Of a stretch of DNA of 64,000 bases, positions 7,560 through 16,539 are shown one piece after another (within the stretch, counting starts at the first letter, position 1; every line of letters starts with the position of its first letter). The stretch spans positions 1 through 64,000 of the forward strand of contig BRLC01000013.1 of the NCBI GenBank assembly GCA_024343425.1, in the 5' to 3' direction. Origin of the DNA: Rhizobiaceae bacterium MnEN-MB40S. Lineage in GTDB: Bacteria > Pseudomonadota > Alphaproteobacteria > Rhizobiales > Rhizobiaceae. Position numbers and translations under genes: made by a program. The notes beneath the pieces are model-generated. The model did no database searches, was not told the origin of the DNA, and saw only the letters and a program-made list of their open reading frames with translations.

Positions 7560-10442
7560 ATGAATGAGATCCGACACAAGGTGGAGCTTTCGGCTCATGT
7601 GTCCGACGAGGTGCGCAAGACCACCTGCTACATGTGCGCATGCCGTTGCGGCGTCAACGTGCATATCAGGCAGAGCGAGGACGGGACGCCGCGCATCCGG
7701 TATATCGAGGGCAATCGGGTCCATCCGATCAATAAGGGCGTGCTGTGCGCCAAGGGATCGGCCGGGATCATGCAGCATTATTCGCCGGCGCGACTGATGA
7801 AACCGCTGTTACGCACCGGCGAGCGGGGCAGCGGTGAGTTCAAGGAAATCGAGTGGGACGAGGCGCTGACGCTGGCGGCCGACTGGCTCGCCGAGATCCG
7901 GCATCGCGATCCGAGGAAGCTCGCCTTTTTCACGGGCCGCGACCAGAGCCAGTCGCTGACCGGCTGGTGGGCGCAGCAATTCGGAACCCCCAATTTTGCG
8001 GCGCATGGCGGCTTCTGCTCGGTCAACATGGCGGCCGGCGGCATCTACACGTTCGGCGGCGCCTTCTGGGAGTTCGGGTCGCCCGACTGGGAAAGAACCG
8101 AATATTTCATGATCTTCGGCGTCGCCGAGGACCACGATTCCAATCCCATCAAGATGGGGCTCGGCAAGCTGAAGGCGCGCGGCGTCAAGATCGTGGGCGT
8201 CAATCCGGTGCGCACCGGCTATAACGCCGTCGCCGACGAGTGGGTGGGCGTGACGCCCGGCACGGACGGGTTGTTCATCCTGTCGCTGATCCACGAGCTT
8301 CTGCGTCTCGGCAAGGTCGATCTGGACTATCTGCTTCGCTACACCAACGCGCCCTGGCTGGTGATCGACGATGAGGGAGCGGCCGATCACGGTCTCTTCG
8401 CGCGCGACGAAAACGGCGATCCGCTGGTCTTTGACCGCGAGATGAACGGCGTCGTTTCGTACAAGAATGGCGCGCCGCTGAAGGCGGCGCTCAAAGGCGC
8501 GGTCACACTGCCCGACGGACGTTCCGCCCGGCCCGTGTTCGAGCTTCTTGCGCGAAAATATCTCGATGCGCGTTATGCGCCTGATGCGGTCGAGGATGAA
8601 ACAGGGGTTTCCGCCGCGCAGATCCGCCGCATCGCAGCCGAGATCGCCGAAGCCGCCTTCGAGCGCGAGGTGGTGGTGGAGCAGCCCTGGACGGACATGA
8701 AGGGCGAGCGGCATGAGCGGATGATCGGCCGGCCGGTCTCCTTCCACGCCATGCGCGGGATTTCCGCGCATTCGAACGGCTTCCAGACGTGCCGCGCCCT
8801 GCATCTGTTGCAGATCCTGATCGGCTCCATCGACAGCCCGGGCGGATTCCGCTTCAAGCCGCCCTATCCGAGGCCGGTGGCGGCGCAGCCGAAACCGCAT
8901 GGCGGCTGCAGGCCGGACGAACCGCTGCCGGGGCCGCATCTGGGTTTCCTGCGCGGGCCGGAAGACCTGCTGCTGGAGGCGGACGGGACGACGCCGCAGC
9001 GTATCGACAAGGCGTTCAGCTGGGACGCGCCGATGTCGTCGCACGGGCTGATGCATATGGTCATCTCCAACGCGCACGCCGGCGACCCGTATCCGGTCGA
9101 CGTGCTTTTCATGTACATGGCGAACATGGCGTGGAACTCGTCGATGAACTCGTCGGGCGTGATGGACATGCTGACGGACAAGGACGAGAACGGCGACTAC
9201 CGCATTCCGAAGATCATTTATTCCGACGCCTACGATTCCGAGATGGTCGCCTACGCCGACCTGGTGCTGCCCGACACGACCTATCTGGAGCGGCACGACT
9301 GCATCTCGCTGCTCGACCGGCCGATCTCCGAGCCGGACGCGCTGGCCGACGCGATACGCTGGCCGGTGGTGAAGCCCGAGACCCAGGCCGAGGGCCGGGA
9401 CGTGCGCGGCTTCCAGTCGGTGCTGCTCGATCTCGGCGCGCGGCTGAAACTGCCGGGCATGGTCGACGGGAACGGCGAACCGCTCTACGCGGACTACGCC
9501 GACTACATGGTCAACCATCAAAGAAAGCCCGGCGTCGGGCCGCTGGCCGGCTGGCGCGGCGAGGATGGATCGGAAGGAGGACGCGGCGCGCCCAATCCGG
9601 ACCAGCTGCAGCGCTATATCGACAATGGCGGCTTCTTCGAAACGCACGTGCCGGAGGAGGCGCGCTACTTCAAGCACGCGAATCGCGCCTGGAGCGACTG
9701 GGCGATCTCGATGGGTCTGCAGGACGCAGCGGTCGAGAACGTCTTCCAGCTCTATCTCGAGCCGCTGCGCAAGTTCCAGCTCGCCGCCGAGGGGCATGGC
9801 GAGCGGCAGCCGCCGGACACCCATCGCAAGCGGATCCGCGAAACCTTCGACCCGCTGCCGCACTGGTATCCGCCGTTCGAGGGCGCAGGCGTCGACGTAA
9901 GCGACTATCCTTACCACGCAATCACGCAGCGGCCCGCGGCGATGTATCATTCCTGGGGATCGCAGAACGCCTGGCTGCGTCAGATCCACGGCGCGAACGT
10001 GCTCTATGTTCCGGGACCGGTCTGCGACGCGGCCGGACTGCGCGACGGCGACTGGGCCTGGGTGATCTCGCACCACAGCCGCATCAAGGTTCCCGTTCGG
10101 CGCATGGAGGCGGTCAACGGGAAGACGTTGTGGACCTGGAACGCGATCGGCAAGCGCTCCGGCGCCTGGACGCTGGACGACAACGCGCCGGAAGCTAGAC
10201 AAGGCTTCCTGCTCAACCACCTGATCCACGAATTGCTGCCGCCGGCGGCCGACGGCTATCGCTGGTCGAATTCCGACCCGATCACCGGCCAGGCCGCCTG
10301 GTTTGATTTGCGGATACGCATCGAGAAGGCCGAGGCCGGCGACAACCCGGTGACGCTTCCGCAATTCCCGCCCCAGAAGGATCCGTTGCCCGAGCCGCCG
10401 GCGGTCGTCGCCTATGGCAAGGAATGGGGGGAGGGCGAATGA
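7560..10442 (+). CDS. soeA: molybdopterin oxidoreductase catalytic subunit, probable sulfite dehydrogenase SoeA
   Basis: A 960-residue complex iron-sulfur molybdoenzyme (DMSO reductase superfamily). The N-terminal [4Fe-4S] site is C23, C26, C30 (TTCYMCACRC) and C63 (GVLCAKG). C154 in HGGFCSVNMAAGG is the likely molybdenum ligand. There is no twin-arginine signal, so the enzyme should face the cytoplasm. That and the three-gene A-B-C order with a DmsC-type anchor fit SoeABC, which oxidises sulfite to sulfate and feeds the quinone pool. Other CISM enzymes (polysulfide or thiosulfate reductases) usually carry a Tat signal. The stop overlaps the soeB start (ATGA). Molybdoenzyme assignment is firm; the sulfite substrate is inferred. 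Confidence 0.82.
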   Translation: MNEIRHKVELSAHVSDEVRKTTCYMCACRCGVNVHIRQSEDGTPRIRYIEGNRVHPINKGVLCAKGSAGIMQHYSPARLMKPLLRTGERGSGEFKEIEWDEALTLAADWLAEIRHRDPRKLAFFTGRDQSQSLTGWWAQQFGTPNFAAHGGFCSVNMAAGGIYTFGGAFWEFGSPDWERTEYFMIFGVAEDHDSNPIKMGLGKLKARGVKIVGVNPVRTGYNAVADEWVGVTPGTDGLFILSLIHELLRLGKVDLDYLLRYTNAPWLVIDDEGAADHGLFARDENGDPLVFDREMNGVVSYKNGAPLKAALKGAVTLPDGRSARPVFELLARKYLDARYAPDAVEDETGVSAAQIRRIAAEIAEAAFEREVVVEQPWTDMKGERHERMIGRPVSFHAMRGISAHSNGFQTCRALHLLQILIGSIDSPGGFRFKPPYPRPVAAQPKPHGGCRPDEPLPGPHLGFLRGPEDLLLEADGTTPQRIDKAFSWDAPMSSHGLMHMVISNAHAGDPYPVDVLFMYMANMAWNSSMNSSGVMDMLTDKDENGDYRIPKIIYSDAYDSEMVAYADLVLPDTTYLERHDCISLLDRPISEPDALADAIRWPVVKPETQAEGRDVRGFQSVLLDLGARLKLPGMVDGNGEPLYADYADYMVNHQRKPGVGPLAGWRGEDGSEGGRGAPNPDQLQRYIDNGGFFETHVPEEARYFKHANRAWSDWAISMGLQDAAVENVFQLYLEPLRKFQLAAEGHGERQPPDTHRKRIRETFDPLPHWYPPFEGAGVDVSDYPYHAITQRPAAMYHSWGSQNAWLRQIHGANVLYVPGPVCDAAGLRDGDWAWVISHHSRIKVPVRRMEAVNGKTLWTWNAIGKRSGAWTLDDNAPEARQGFLLNHLIHELLPPAADGYRWSNSDPITGQAAWFDLRIRIEKAEAGDNPVTLPQFPPQKDPLPEPPAVVAYGKEWGEGE

Positions 10443-11185
10443 CTTCTCTACCGACAAGCACCGAGCGCAGCCTCGGCCTCGTGATCGATCTCGACACCTG
10501 CGTCGGCTGTCACGCCTGCGTCGTTAACTGCAAGGAATGGAACACCGGCGGCTACGGCGCGCCGTTGGCGGATCTTGACCCCTATGGCGACGAACCGGTG
10601 GGCTCCTGGCTCAATCGCATCCATACGTTCGAGGTGACGCCGGAGGACGCGCCGGCCTCGATCGTGCACTTCCCGAAATCCTGCCTCCACTGTTCGGACG
10701 CGCCCTGCGTGACGGTGTGCCCGACCGGCGCAAGCTACAAGCGCTCGGAAGACGGGATTGTGCTGGTGGACGAATCCATGTGCATCGGCTGCGGTCTGTG
10801 CGCCTGGGCCTGTCCCTATGGCGCAAGAGAAATGGACCCGGTCGAGAACGTGATGAAGAAATGCACGCTCTGCGTCGACCGTATCTACAACGACAATTTG
10901 CCGGAGGTGGACCGGACGCCGGCCTGTGTCAGGACCTGTCCGGCCGGCGCACGGCATTTCGGCGATTTTTCCGACCCTGATTCGAACGTGTCCAAGCTCG
11001 TTGCGGATCGCGGCGGTTTCGACCTGATGCCGGAAATGGGCACGGCGCCGGTCAACAAGTATCTGCCGCCGCGGCCGAAGACGGCGACGGAAGGCTGCGG
11101 CGCGTCCGCAGCCCCGCAGGACGAGACGGCGAACGCCACGGGTTTTCTCGGCTGGCTCGACCGCGCTCTGGAAAGGCTTGGCTGA
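10439..11185 (+). CDS. soeB: 4Fe-4S ferredoxin subunit, probable SoeB
   Basis: A 248-residue electron-transfer subunit with four cysteine clusters. The first is C21, C24, C27, C31 (CVGCHACVVNC); then CLHCSDAPCVTVCP, CIGCGLCAWACP, and CTLC paired with ACVRTCP. This is the DmsB/PsrB/SoeB pattern with four [4Fe-4S] centres that wire the molybdenum subunit to the membrane anchor. The ATG at 10439 overlaps the soeA stop by four bases, and an earlier in-frame ATG at 10424 lies inside soeA. The stop overlaps the start of the anchor gene. Confidence 0.87.
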   Translation: MTSLPTSTERSLGLVIDLDTCVGCHACVVNCKEWNTGGYGAPLADLDPYGDEPVGSWLNRIHTFEVTPEDAPASIVHFPKSCLHCSDAPCVTVCPTGASYKRSEDGIVLVDESMCIGCGLCAWACPYGAREMDPVENVMKKCTLCVDRIYNDNLPEVDRTPACVRTCPAGARHFGDFSDPDSNVSKLVADRGGFDLMPEMGTAPVNKYLPPRPKTATEGCGASAAPQDETANATGFLGWLDRALERLG

Positions 11186-12111
11186 TGCATCCCGCGATTT
11201 CAGTCATCTTCTTCACCGTAACTTCCGGGGCTGGCTTCGGCCTGATCGCGATGCTGGGCATCGGCATGCCGACGCCGCAGGGACCGCTGGCGGCGTTTCT
11301 GATCTCGCTGCTGGCCGGTGGTTTGGCGGTGGCGGGGCTGATTTCCTCGACCTTCCATCTCGGCCATCCCGAACGCGCCTGGCGGGCCTTTTCCCAATGG
11401 CGCTCGTCCTGGCTGTCGCGCGAAGGCGTGCTGGCGGTGGCGACGCTGTGCCTGTTCGGCGTCTACGTGCTGTTCTGGCTTTTCGCTGGTGAACGGCCGC
11501 TCTGGCTCGGCGTTCCGACAGCGATCCTGGCGATCGTCACGGTGATCGCGACGGCGATGATCTATGCCCAACTGCGGACTGTGCCCCACTGGAATTCAAT
11601 CCTGACGCCGCTCGTCTATGTCGGATTCGCAATCGCCAGCGGCTATGTGGCGGCTTCGGCGCTGAACCCGGAAACGAATTCTTCGGATCGCGCGACAATC
11701 GCCGGGATCGCCTGCCTGATGCTCATCGTCGCCTGGGCGCTGAAACTGTCCTGGTGGCACAGGGCGGGCCGTACTTCCCTGGAGGCGGCGGGATCGACCC
11801 CGGAAACGGCGACGGGGCTTGGCGCGATCGGTCGCGTACGGCTGCTCGAAAGTCCCCATTCCGGCGAAAACTACCTGACGCGGGAGATGGTCCACGTCAT
11901 CGGCCGCAAGCATGCGGCGAAGCTGCGGGCGATCGCGCTGACGACGGGATTCGCGGCTCCGCTTCTGATCTCGCTGGCCGTGGCGATCAGCGGCGGTCCG
12001 CTTGCCTGGCTGGCGGTCGCCTTCGCGTGTCTCATCGCCGGGCTCTTCGTCGAGCGCTGGCTGTTTTTCGCCGAAGCCCGGCATGCCGTATCGCTTTATT
12101 ACGGGCGGTAA
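11185..12111 (+). CDS. soeC: DmsC-type membrane anchor, probable SoeC
   Basis: A 308-residue polytopic protein with about eight hydrophobic helices and no cofactor-binding cysteines. It begins MHPAISVIFFTVTSGAGFGL, a start seen in DmsC/SoeC anchors, and has SSTFHLGHPERAWRAFSQWRSSWLSREG, the conserved quinol-site region. Its role is to hold SoeAB on the inner membrane and pass electrons to quinone. It is translationally coupled to soeB by a TGATG overlap. A small hairpin (GCCTG AAAA CAGGC, 12125-12138) follows, but no T-run marks it as a terminator. Confidence 0.83.
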   Translation: MHPAISVIFFTVTSGAGFGLIAMLGIGMPTPQGPLAAFLISLLAGGLAVAGLISSTFHLGHPERAWRAFSQWRSSWLSREGVLAVATLCLFGVYVLFWLFAGERPLWLGVPTAILAIVTVIATAMIYAQLRTVPHWNSILTPLVYVGFAIASGYVAASALNPETNSSDRATIAGIACLMLIVAWALKLSWWHRAGRTSLEAAGSTPETATGLGAIGRVRLLESPHSGENYLTREMVHVIGRKHAAKLRAIALTTGFAAPLLISLAVAISGGPLAWLAVAFACLIAGLFVERWLFFAEARHAVSLYYGR

Positions 12112-12283
12112 AGCCGCCGATTTGCGCCTGAAAACAGGCGTCAACCAAATTTCACTTTTCGGCTTTAAAGCGCTGTATCTTTCGCTATGATTGCGCCAAC
12201 TTTTCGCGCCCTGCGCGGAAGGGAACCCGTGTCAATCGGATCAAGGGCCGGACAAACCGGTCTGCAATTTGGGAGAATAATCA

Positions 12284-13489
12284 ATGATGCCAACACTCAA
12301 AATGGCGCTTGCCACCGGCGTCGCGCTCGCCTGCCTTTCCGGCGCAGCGACGGCCGCCGACGTCAAGTTCGGCTTTCTCGGCGGTGTAACCGGTCCGATC
12401 GAAAGCCTGACGCCGCCGATCATCGACGGCGCCAATCTGGCGCTCAAGAACGTCAACGACAATGGCGGCCTGATGGACGGCAAGACCATCGAATTGATCG
12501 TCGGCGACACGACCTGCGCCGACGCCACCAAAGCCGCCGACGCGGCCGACCGCGTCGTCAATGTCGACAAGGTTTCCGCGATCGTCGGCGCGCTGTGCTC
12601 GGGCGCGACGATCTCCGCCGCCAACAACGCCGGCATTCCGGGCGGCGTGGCGATGATCTCTCCGGCCTCGACCTCGCCGGCGCTGACCACGCTGGACGAC
12701 AAGGACCTGGTGTTCCGGACCGCGACGTCCGACGCCTTCCAGGGCGGCGTTCTGGCGCGTGTCGTCAAGGAAGCCGGTCATGACAACGTCGCGGTGACCT
12801 ATGTCAACAACGACTACGGCAAGGGCTTCGCCGAAGCTTTCGTCGCGGCCTTCGAGGCGGCGGGCGGAACGGTGACCGATTCCCAGGCGCATGAAGACGG
12901 CAAGGCCGACTACCGCGCCGAAATCGGCTCGCTTTCCTCCTCCGGCGCCGATGCGCTGGTGATCCTCGCCTATGGCGACGGCTCCGGCCAGACGATCCTG
13001 CGCCAGGCGCTGGAAGGCGGCGATTTCCCGATCTTCTACGGCGGCGACGGCATGGTCTCGCAGGCGATGGCCGACAACGTTCCGGCCGCTTCAGGCAAGA
13101 TCATCATGACCCGCCCGGGCACCCCGGATCTGCCTGGCTCCGACGCCTTCAACGTGTTGGCTTCGGAAGCCGGCGTGCAGGCTGACGGCACCTTCGTGGC
13201 CAACGGCTATGACGCCGCCTTCATCCTGGCGCTGGCCGCCGAAAAGGCCGGCAGCACCGACCGCGCAGCGATCGCCGGCGCGATCCGCGACGTGGCCAAC
13301 GCTCCCGGCGAAGTGATCCTTCCCGGCGAATGGGCAAAGGCCAAGGAACTGATCGCCGCAGGCACCGACATCAACTATGAAGGCGCCGCTGGCTCCCAGG
13401 ACTTCGACGAGAACGGCGATGTTCCGGGCGTCTACGTGACCACGGTCATCGATGACGGCAAGATCATGAATACGGGCATGGCCAAGTAG
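12284..13489 (+). CDS. branched-chain amino acid type ABC transporter substrate-binding protein
   Basis: A 401-residue periplasmic binding protein with a signal peptide (cleavage after about SGAATAA) followed by VKFGFLGGVTGPIESLTPPIIDGANLAL, the start of the Leu/Ile/Val-binding fold. YVNNDYGKGFAEAF and ANGYDAAFILALAAEKAGS are further family marks. Two adjacent ATGs (12284, 12287) follow a GGGAG ribosome site. No permease or ATPase gene is next to it; the only Liv-type membrane genes in the window are at 39-43 kb and lack a binding protein. It ends in a clear intrinsic terminator. The ligand could be an amino acid or another small carboxylate. Confidence 0.88.
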   Translation: MMPTLKMALATGVALACLSGAATAADVKFGFLGGVTGPIESLTPPIIDGANLALKNVNDNGGLMDGKTIELIVGDTTCADATKAADAADRVVNVDKVSAIVGALCSGATISAANNAGIPGGVAMISPASTSPALTTLDDKDLVFRTATSDAFQGGVLARVVKEAGHDNVAVTYVNNDYGKGFAEAFVAAFEAAGGTVTDSQAHEDGKADYRAEIGSLSSSGADALVILAYGDGSGQTILRQALEGGDFPIFYGGDGMVSQAMADNVPAASGKIIMTRPGTPDLPGSDAFNVLASEAGVQADGTFVANGYDAAFILALAAEKAGSTDRAAIAGAIRDVANAPGEVILPGEWAKAKELIAAGTDINYEGAAGSQDFDENGDVPGVYVTTVIDDGKIMNTGMAK

Positions 13490-13515
13490 TCAGCCGCTTA
13501 CCACTGATACTGAAG

Positions 13516-13542
13516 AAGGCCCGGAGCGATCCGGGCCTTTTT
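13516..13542 (+). terminator. Rho-independent terminator after the binding-protein gene
   Basis: AGGCCCGG (13517-13524) pairs with CCGGGCCT (13531-13538) across a six-base loop and runs into a string of T. It lies 27 bases after the stop codon and ends the orphan binding-protein transcript. Confidence 0.85.
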
Positions 13543-13567
13543 CGTGTCCGGCGATGAATCTTCTTGA

Positions 13568-13594
13568 CAATAGGTCAGCAATGTTGACCTATTG
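13568..13594. promoter_or_regulatory. Perfect 10-bp inverted repeat in the aminotransferase promoter
   Basis: CAATAGGTCA (13568-13577) and TGACCTATTG (13585-13594) are exact complements separated by seven bases. A TTGACA -35-like hexamer (13564-13569) overlaps the left arm, and the right arm would cover the -10 position. The GGCGAGGAG ribosome site follows at once. The layout is that of a repressor operator. No regulator gene is adjacent. Confidence 0.6.
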
Positions 13595-13611
13595 CGGCGA
13601 GGAGAACGATC

Positions 13612-14841
13612 ATGTCAGACGCAGCACTTCTTGCCCGCGCGCCGCGCCTTGCCCGCCGCGCATCCCGGATGCAGGCTTCGGAGATCCGCGAGCTTCTCAA
13701 GATCATCGAGCAGCCGGGCGTGATTTCCTTCGCCGGCGGCATTCCCGATCCGGCCCTGTTTCCGGTCGATGCGATCCGTCAGCACTATTCCGACATCCTG
13801 TCCGATCCCGCATCCGCCGGCAGGGCGCTGCAATATTCCGTCAGCGAGGGCGACGCGGATCTGCGCGACTGGATCGTCGACCACATGCGTTCGCGCGGCG
13901 TGATTTGCGACCGCGACAACATCCTGATCACCAGCGGCTCCCAGCAGGCGCTGGAGTTCGCCGCCAAGCTTTTCCTGTCGCCGGGCGATACGGCCCTTGT
14001 GACCGCGCCCACCTATCTTGGCGCATTGCAGGCCTTTGCGGCGAGCGAACCGGTGTTCCGGGATCTCGATATCGCCGATATCGACGCGACGGTGGCGCAA
14101 TTCCGTGAACCTGCCGATTCTTCCGACTGCAAGTTCGCCTATGTGGTGCCCGATTTCGCCAATCCGTCCGGCGAGACGATGGACCTTGCGGCGCGCCGTC
14201 GCCTGCTCGACCTCGCCGAAACGCTGGATATCGCCATCATCGAGGACAGTCCCTACGCGGCGCTGCGCTATGAGGGCGAACCGGTTGCGCCAATCCAGGC
14301 GCTGGACCTCGCGGGCGGCCGGACCATCGATCATTCGCGCGTCGTGTTCTGCGGCTCCTTTTCCAAAGTGTTCACGCCGGGCCTGAGGCTCGGCTGGGTT
14401 TGCGCCTCGCGGGACCTGATCCGGCGCCTGGTGCTGATCAAGCAGTCCAGCGACCTCAATGCGCCGGCTCTCAACCAGATGGTCGTCGCCCGCCTCACGG
14501 CTGACCATTTCGACCGGCAGGCAGAGCGGGCGCAGGCCCATTACCGCGCCAAGCGGGACGCCATGCTGGAAGCCCTGTCGCGGCATATGCCGGCGCACGC
14601 CCGCTGGTCCGAGCCCGAAGGCGGCATGTTCATCTGGCTGACGGCCGGCGCCGGGATCGACACGGCGGCCCTGCTGCCGCGCGCCATCGAGGAAGCCCGT
14701 GTCGCCTATGTGCCGGGACGCGCCTTCTATGCCGATGGCCGGACCTCCGACGCCATGCGGCTGAGCTTTTCCCTGCCTGATTGCGCCCAGATACGCGCCG
14801 GCGTGGAACGGCTGGCGGCGCTTGTCCGGCAGGCGGGCTGA
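13612..14841 (+). CDS. PLP-dependent aminotransferase (class I/II, 2-aminoadipate aminotransferase-like)
   Basis: A 409-residue fold-type I aminotransferase. It carries VISFAGGIPDPALFP near the N-terminus, YSVSEGDADLRDWI, ITSGSQQALEF, YVVPDFANPSGETM, and the PLP lysine in GSFSKVFTPGLRLGW (residues about 247-261). The C-terminal substrate arm has RLSFS. This pattern fits LysN/2-aminoadipate transaminases and related enzymes acting on aromatic or branched amino acids. No MocR-type N-terminal DNA-binding domain is present. The ATG at 13612 follows GGCGAGGAG. It appears monocistronic; the inverted repeat just upstream suggests control by amino acid supply. Confidence 0.86.
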   Translation: MSDAALLARAPRLARRASRMQASEIRELLKIIEQPGVISFAGGIPDPALFPVDAIRQHYSDILSDPASAGRALQYSVSEGDADLRDWIVDHMRSRGVICDRDNILITSGSQQALEFAAKLFLSPGDTALVTAPTYLGALQAFAASEPVFRDLDIADIDATVAQFREPADSSDCKFAYVVPDFANPSGETMDLAARRRLLDLAETLDIAIIEDSPYAALRYEGEPVAPIQALDLAGGRTIDHSRVVFCGSFSKVFTPGLRLGWVCASRDLIRRLVLIKQSSDLNAPALNQMVVARLTADHFDRQAERAQAHYRAKRDAMLEALSRHMPAHARWSEPEGGMFIWLTAGAGIDTAALLPRAIEEARVAYVPGRAFYADGRTSDAMRLSFSLPDCAQIRAGVERLAALVRQAG

Positions 14842-14859
14842 CCACACGGCGAAGTCCCG

Positions 14860-15864
14860 TCAGGTCCGCACCGCGACCTTGCGAATGAGCGCGGCGAGGA
14901 TCATTGCGCCGGCCGGCCAGAGGAACCAGAGGGTTCCGCTCCAGGAAAACAGGTTGATGAGCGCCAACGCGGCAATCGCCACGCCCATGCGCAGGGCGAA
15001 CACCGTCTGGCCGCGCGACGCCGCGAGCGGCGCCATCTCGATGCCGATGACGGCGAGGATGGCGATCGCCGGCCACTGGACCCACATGCCGCTGCCGGTG
15101 GCGACGTCGATGACGGCGAGCCCGACAAGCACGAGCCCCAGGGTCTGCGCGTGGCGGATCACCTTGGTCCGGTAGGTTTCGTCACCCTGCCGCGACGCGT
15201 CGCTGTCTTCCCGATGCGCGGCTTCGCGGTGACTGCGGCCCGACCGTTCTGCGCTTTCCCGCGAGGCTTCGCGAGCGCCCGCCTGGCGATCTGCATGCCG
15301 GCCGAAGGCGGCGGCGGGTTTCGCCCGATTGAGCGAAACGCCGTAGACCGTCACGCTTTCGGTCAGGTTTTTCGGGTGCTTGACGCCGAGATAGTCGAAA
15401 CCGACGGAGAGCTTGGTGTGGACCTGGTCGTAGACCTGCTGGGAGATGAGGATGCCGCCGGGCTCAGCCATGGTTTGCAGGCGGGCGGCGAGATTGACGC
15501 CTTCGCCGAGTAGATCCTCGCCATCGACGATCACGTCGCCCAGATGAACGCCGATGCGGAAATGCAGGCCGGCCTCGGGCCCCGTGCTGCCGTTGAGTTC
15601 TTGCTGCACCTCGATGGCGCATTGCACGGCTTCGACGACCGAGGGAAAGTCGGCGATCAGCCCGTCGCCGGCGGTGTTGGCGATGCGGCCGTTGTGCCTT
15701 TCGATGAAGCGGGAAAACACCTTGCGGGCGGCGCGCAGCGAGGCGAGCGTGCCGACCTCGTCATTGTCCATCGCCGTGCTGTATCCGGCGGCGTCGGCCG
15801 CCATGATCGTCGTCAGCTTCCGCACCACTTTTGCGTCGGCGTCGGCAGAGGCGGGGTCTGGCAT
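14860..15864 (-). CDS. class III adenylate/guanylate cyclase with C-terminal membrane domain
   Basis: A 334-residue protein with an N-terminal class III cyclase domain (residues about 15-190). Metal-binding aspartates are probably Asp24 (AADAAGYST) and Asp67 (TAGDGLIADF); LHFRIGVHLGDVIVDGEDLLGEGVNLAARLQ is the central catalytic segment. A charged Arg/Glu/Ser/His-rich linker leads to four hydrophobic segments, so the enzyme is probably membrane-tethered with a cytoplasmic catalytic head. The frame is open 117 bases further upstream, but the ATG at 15864 has GGAACAC before it and starts directly ahead of the domain. It is convergent with the aminotransferase. Confidence 0.83.
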   Translation of the reverse strand: MPDPASADADAKVVRKLTTIMAADAAGYSTAMDNDEVGTLASLRAARKVFSRFIERHNGRIANTAGDGLIADFPSVVEAVQCAIEVQQELNGSTGPEAGLHFRIGVHLGDVIVDGEDLLGEGVNLAARLQTMAEPGGILISQQVYDQVHTKLSVGFDYLGVKHPKNLTESVTVYGVSLNRAKPAAAFGRHADRQAGAREASRESAERSGRSHREAAHREDSDASRQGDETYRTKVIRHAQTLGLVLVGLAVIDVATGSGMWVQWPAIAILAVIGIEMAPLAASRGQTVFALRMGVAIAALALINLFSWSGTLWFLWPAGAMILAALIRKVAVRT

Positions 15865-16063
15865 GGTCGTGTTCCGTTCAGGCTCGGATGGACGCTCATA
15901 ATATATGGGCTGGGTGAGACGATTAAAAGAAGCCGGCCCGACAAACCGGACGGCGGGGGTGTCGAGTGTGGCGTGGATCACTTTAAGATATTGAAATTCA
16001 TGTGTTTAAGATGAAATGGCGCGGGGTGCGACATCCTCTCCACTGGTTGGCTTTCTGCGCTTT

Positions 16064-16390
16064 TCACCGCGCATTTGGCGAATCTGGCTTTGTTTCGGGA
16101 AATTGGGTTTTCCGGACGTTTTTCGGAATTTGGGTTTGTTTCGGGATTTCGGTTTGTCGTGTGATTGCCTCAATCTGGCTTTGTTTCGGGAAAACTGATT
16201 TTGCCGTTTCTCCGGGTCTGGCAGACAAACTGGCTTTGTTTCGGGAATTCACGATTTTTAGTGTTCTCCGAGACCTGGGTTTGTTTGGGGAATCGCGTAT
16301 TTGCCTGCGCGTTCGATCGAGGCGGCTTGGGCGTCGAATGCTTGTGATTTCGAAAGGCGGCACCCTAGCACAAAACGAATGAGAATGCAT
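16064..16390 (-). other. Possible small ORF antisense to repeat array 1
   Basis: A 108-codon frame beginning MHSHSFCARVPPFEITS and continuing through the repeat array, giving a basic, Pro/Lys/Arg-rich sequence with 15-residue periodicity (IPKQTQIPKNV, FPETKPDSP). A second frame at 18522-18704 begins MHSQALCARMPPVHITS. Over the first 17 codons the two copies differ at ten bases: five first-position, five third-position, none second-position. That leans toward translation but is a small sample. It could equally be the DNA constraint of a repeat element. Confidence 0.3.
16084..16292. repeat. Array 1 of roughly 45-bp repeats (CTGGCTTTGTTTCGGGAA core)
   Basis: The core CTGGCTTTGTTTCGGGAA or a one- to three-base variant starts at 16084, about 16130, 16175, 16230 and 16275, giving spacings of 46, 45, 55 and 45. 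Between cores lies a less conserved AT-richer segment such as TTCACGATTTTTAGTGTTC. The same family recurs at 18437-18600 in the same orientation on the other side of the Sel1 gene. The spacer sequences are variants of one another, not unique, so this is a degenerate minisatellite and not a CRISPR array. Confidence 0.85.
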
Positions 16391-16392
16391 CA
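16340..16392. repeat. Conserved flank of repeat array 1
   Basis: Fifty-three bases (GCTTGTGAT...GAATGCATCA) match 18654-18706 after array 2, with the shared blocks GCTTGTGAT, GGCGGCA, CTAGCACAAA and GAATGCATCA. The array plus this flank therefore forms one repeated element of about 300 bases. No target duplication or transposase is visible. Confidence 0.75.
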
Positions 16393-16539
16393 CGTTTGTT
16401 CACTTATTGTTCTGGTATCGAATGCGCGCCGGCTTGCAGGCGCGGCTACTTGGGCATTCGCGAAGGCGTCCTATATTGCACATTCAACGGGATCGTTCAG
16501 AATTCGGACGCTGCGCCGGCGACATAGGGTTGGACTTTC

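Noticed and set aside
7809..10457. Very long minus-strand open frame (882 codons) opposite soeA
   Set aside because: It is a shadow of the GC-rich molybdoenzyme gene; its translation has no recognisable domain and is rich in Arg/His/Ala.
16084..16292. CRISPR array
   Set aside because: Spacers between cores are variants of the same repeat, lengths vary, the repeat is not palindromic, and no cas gene is present.
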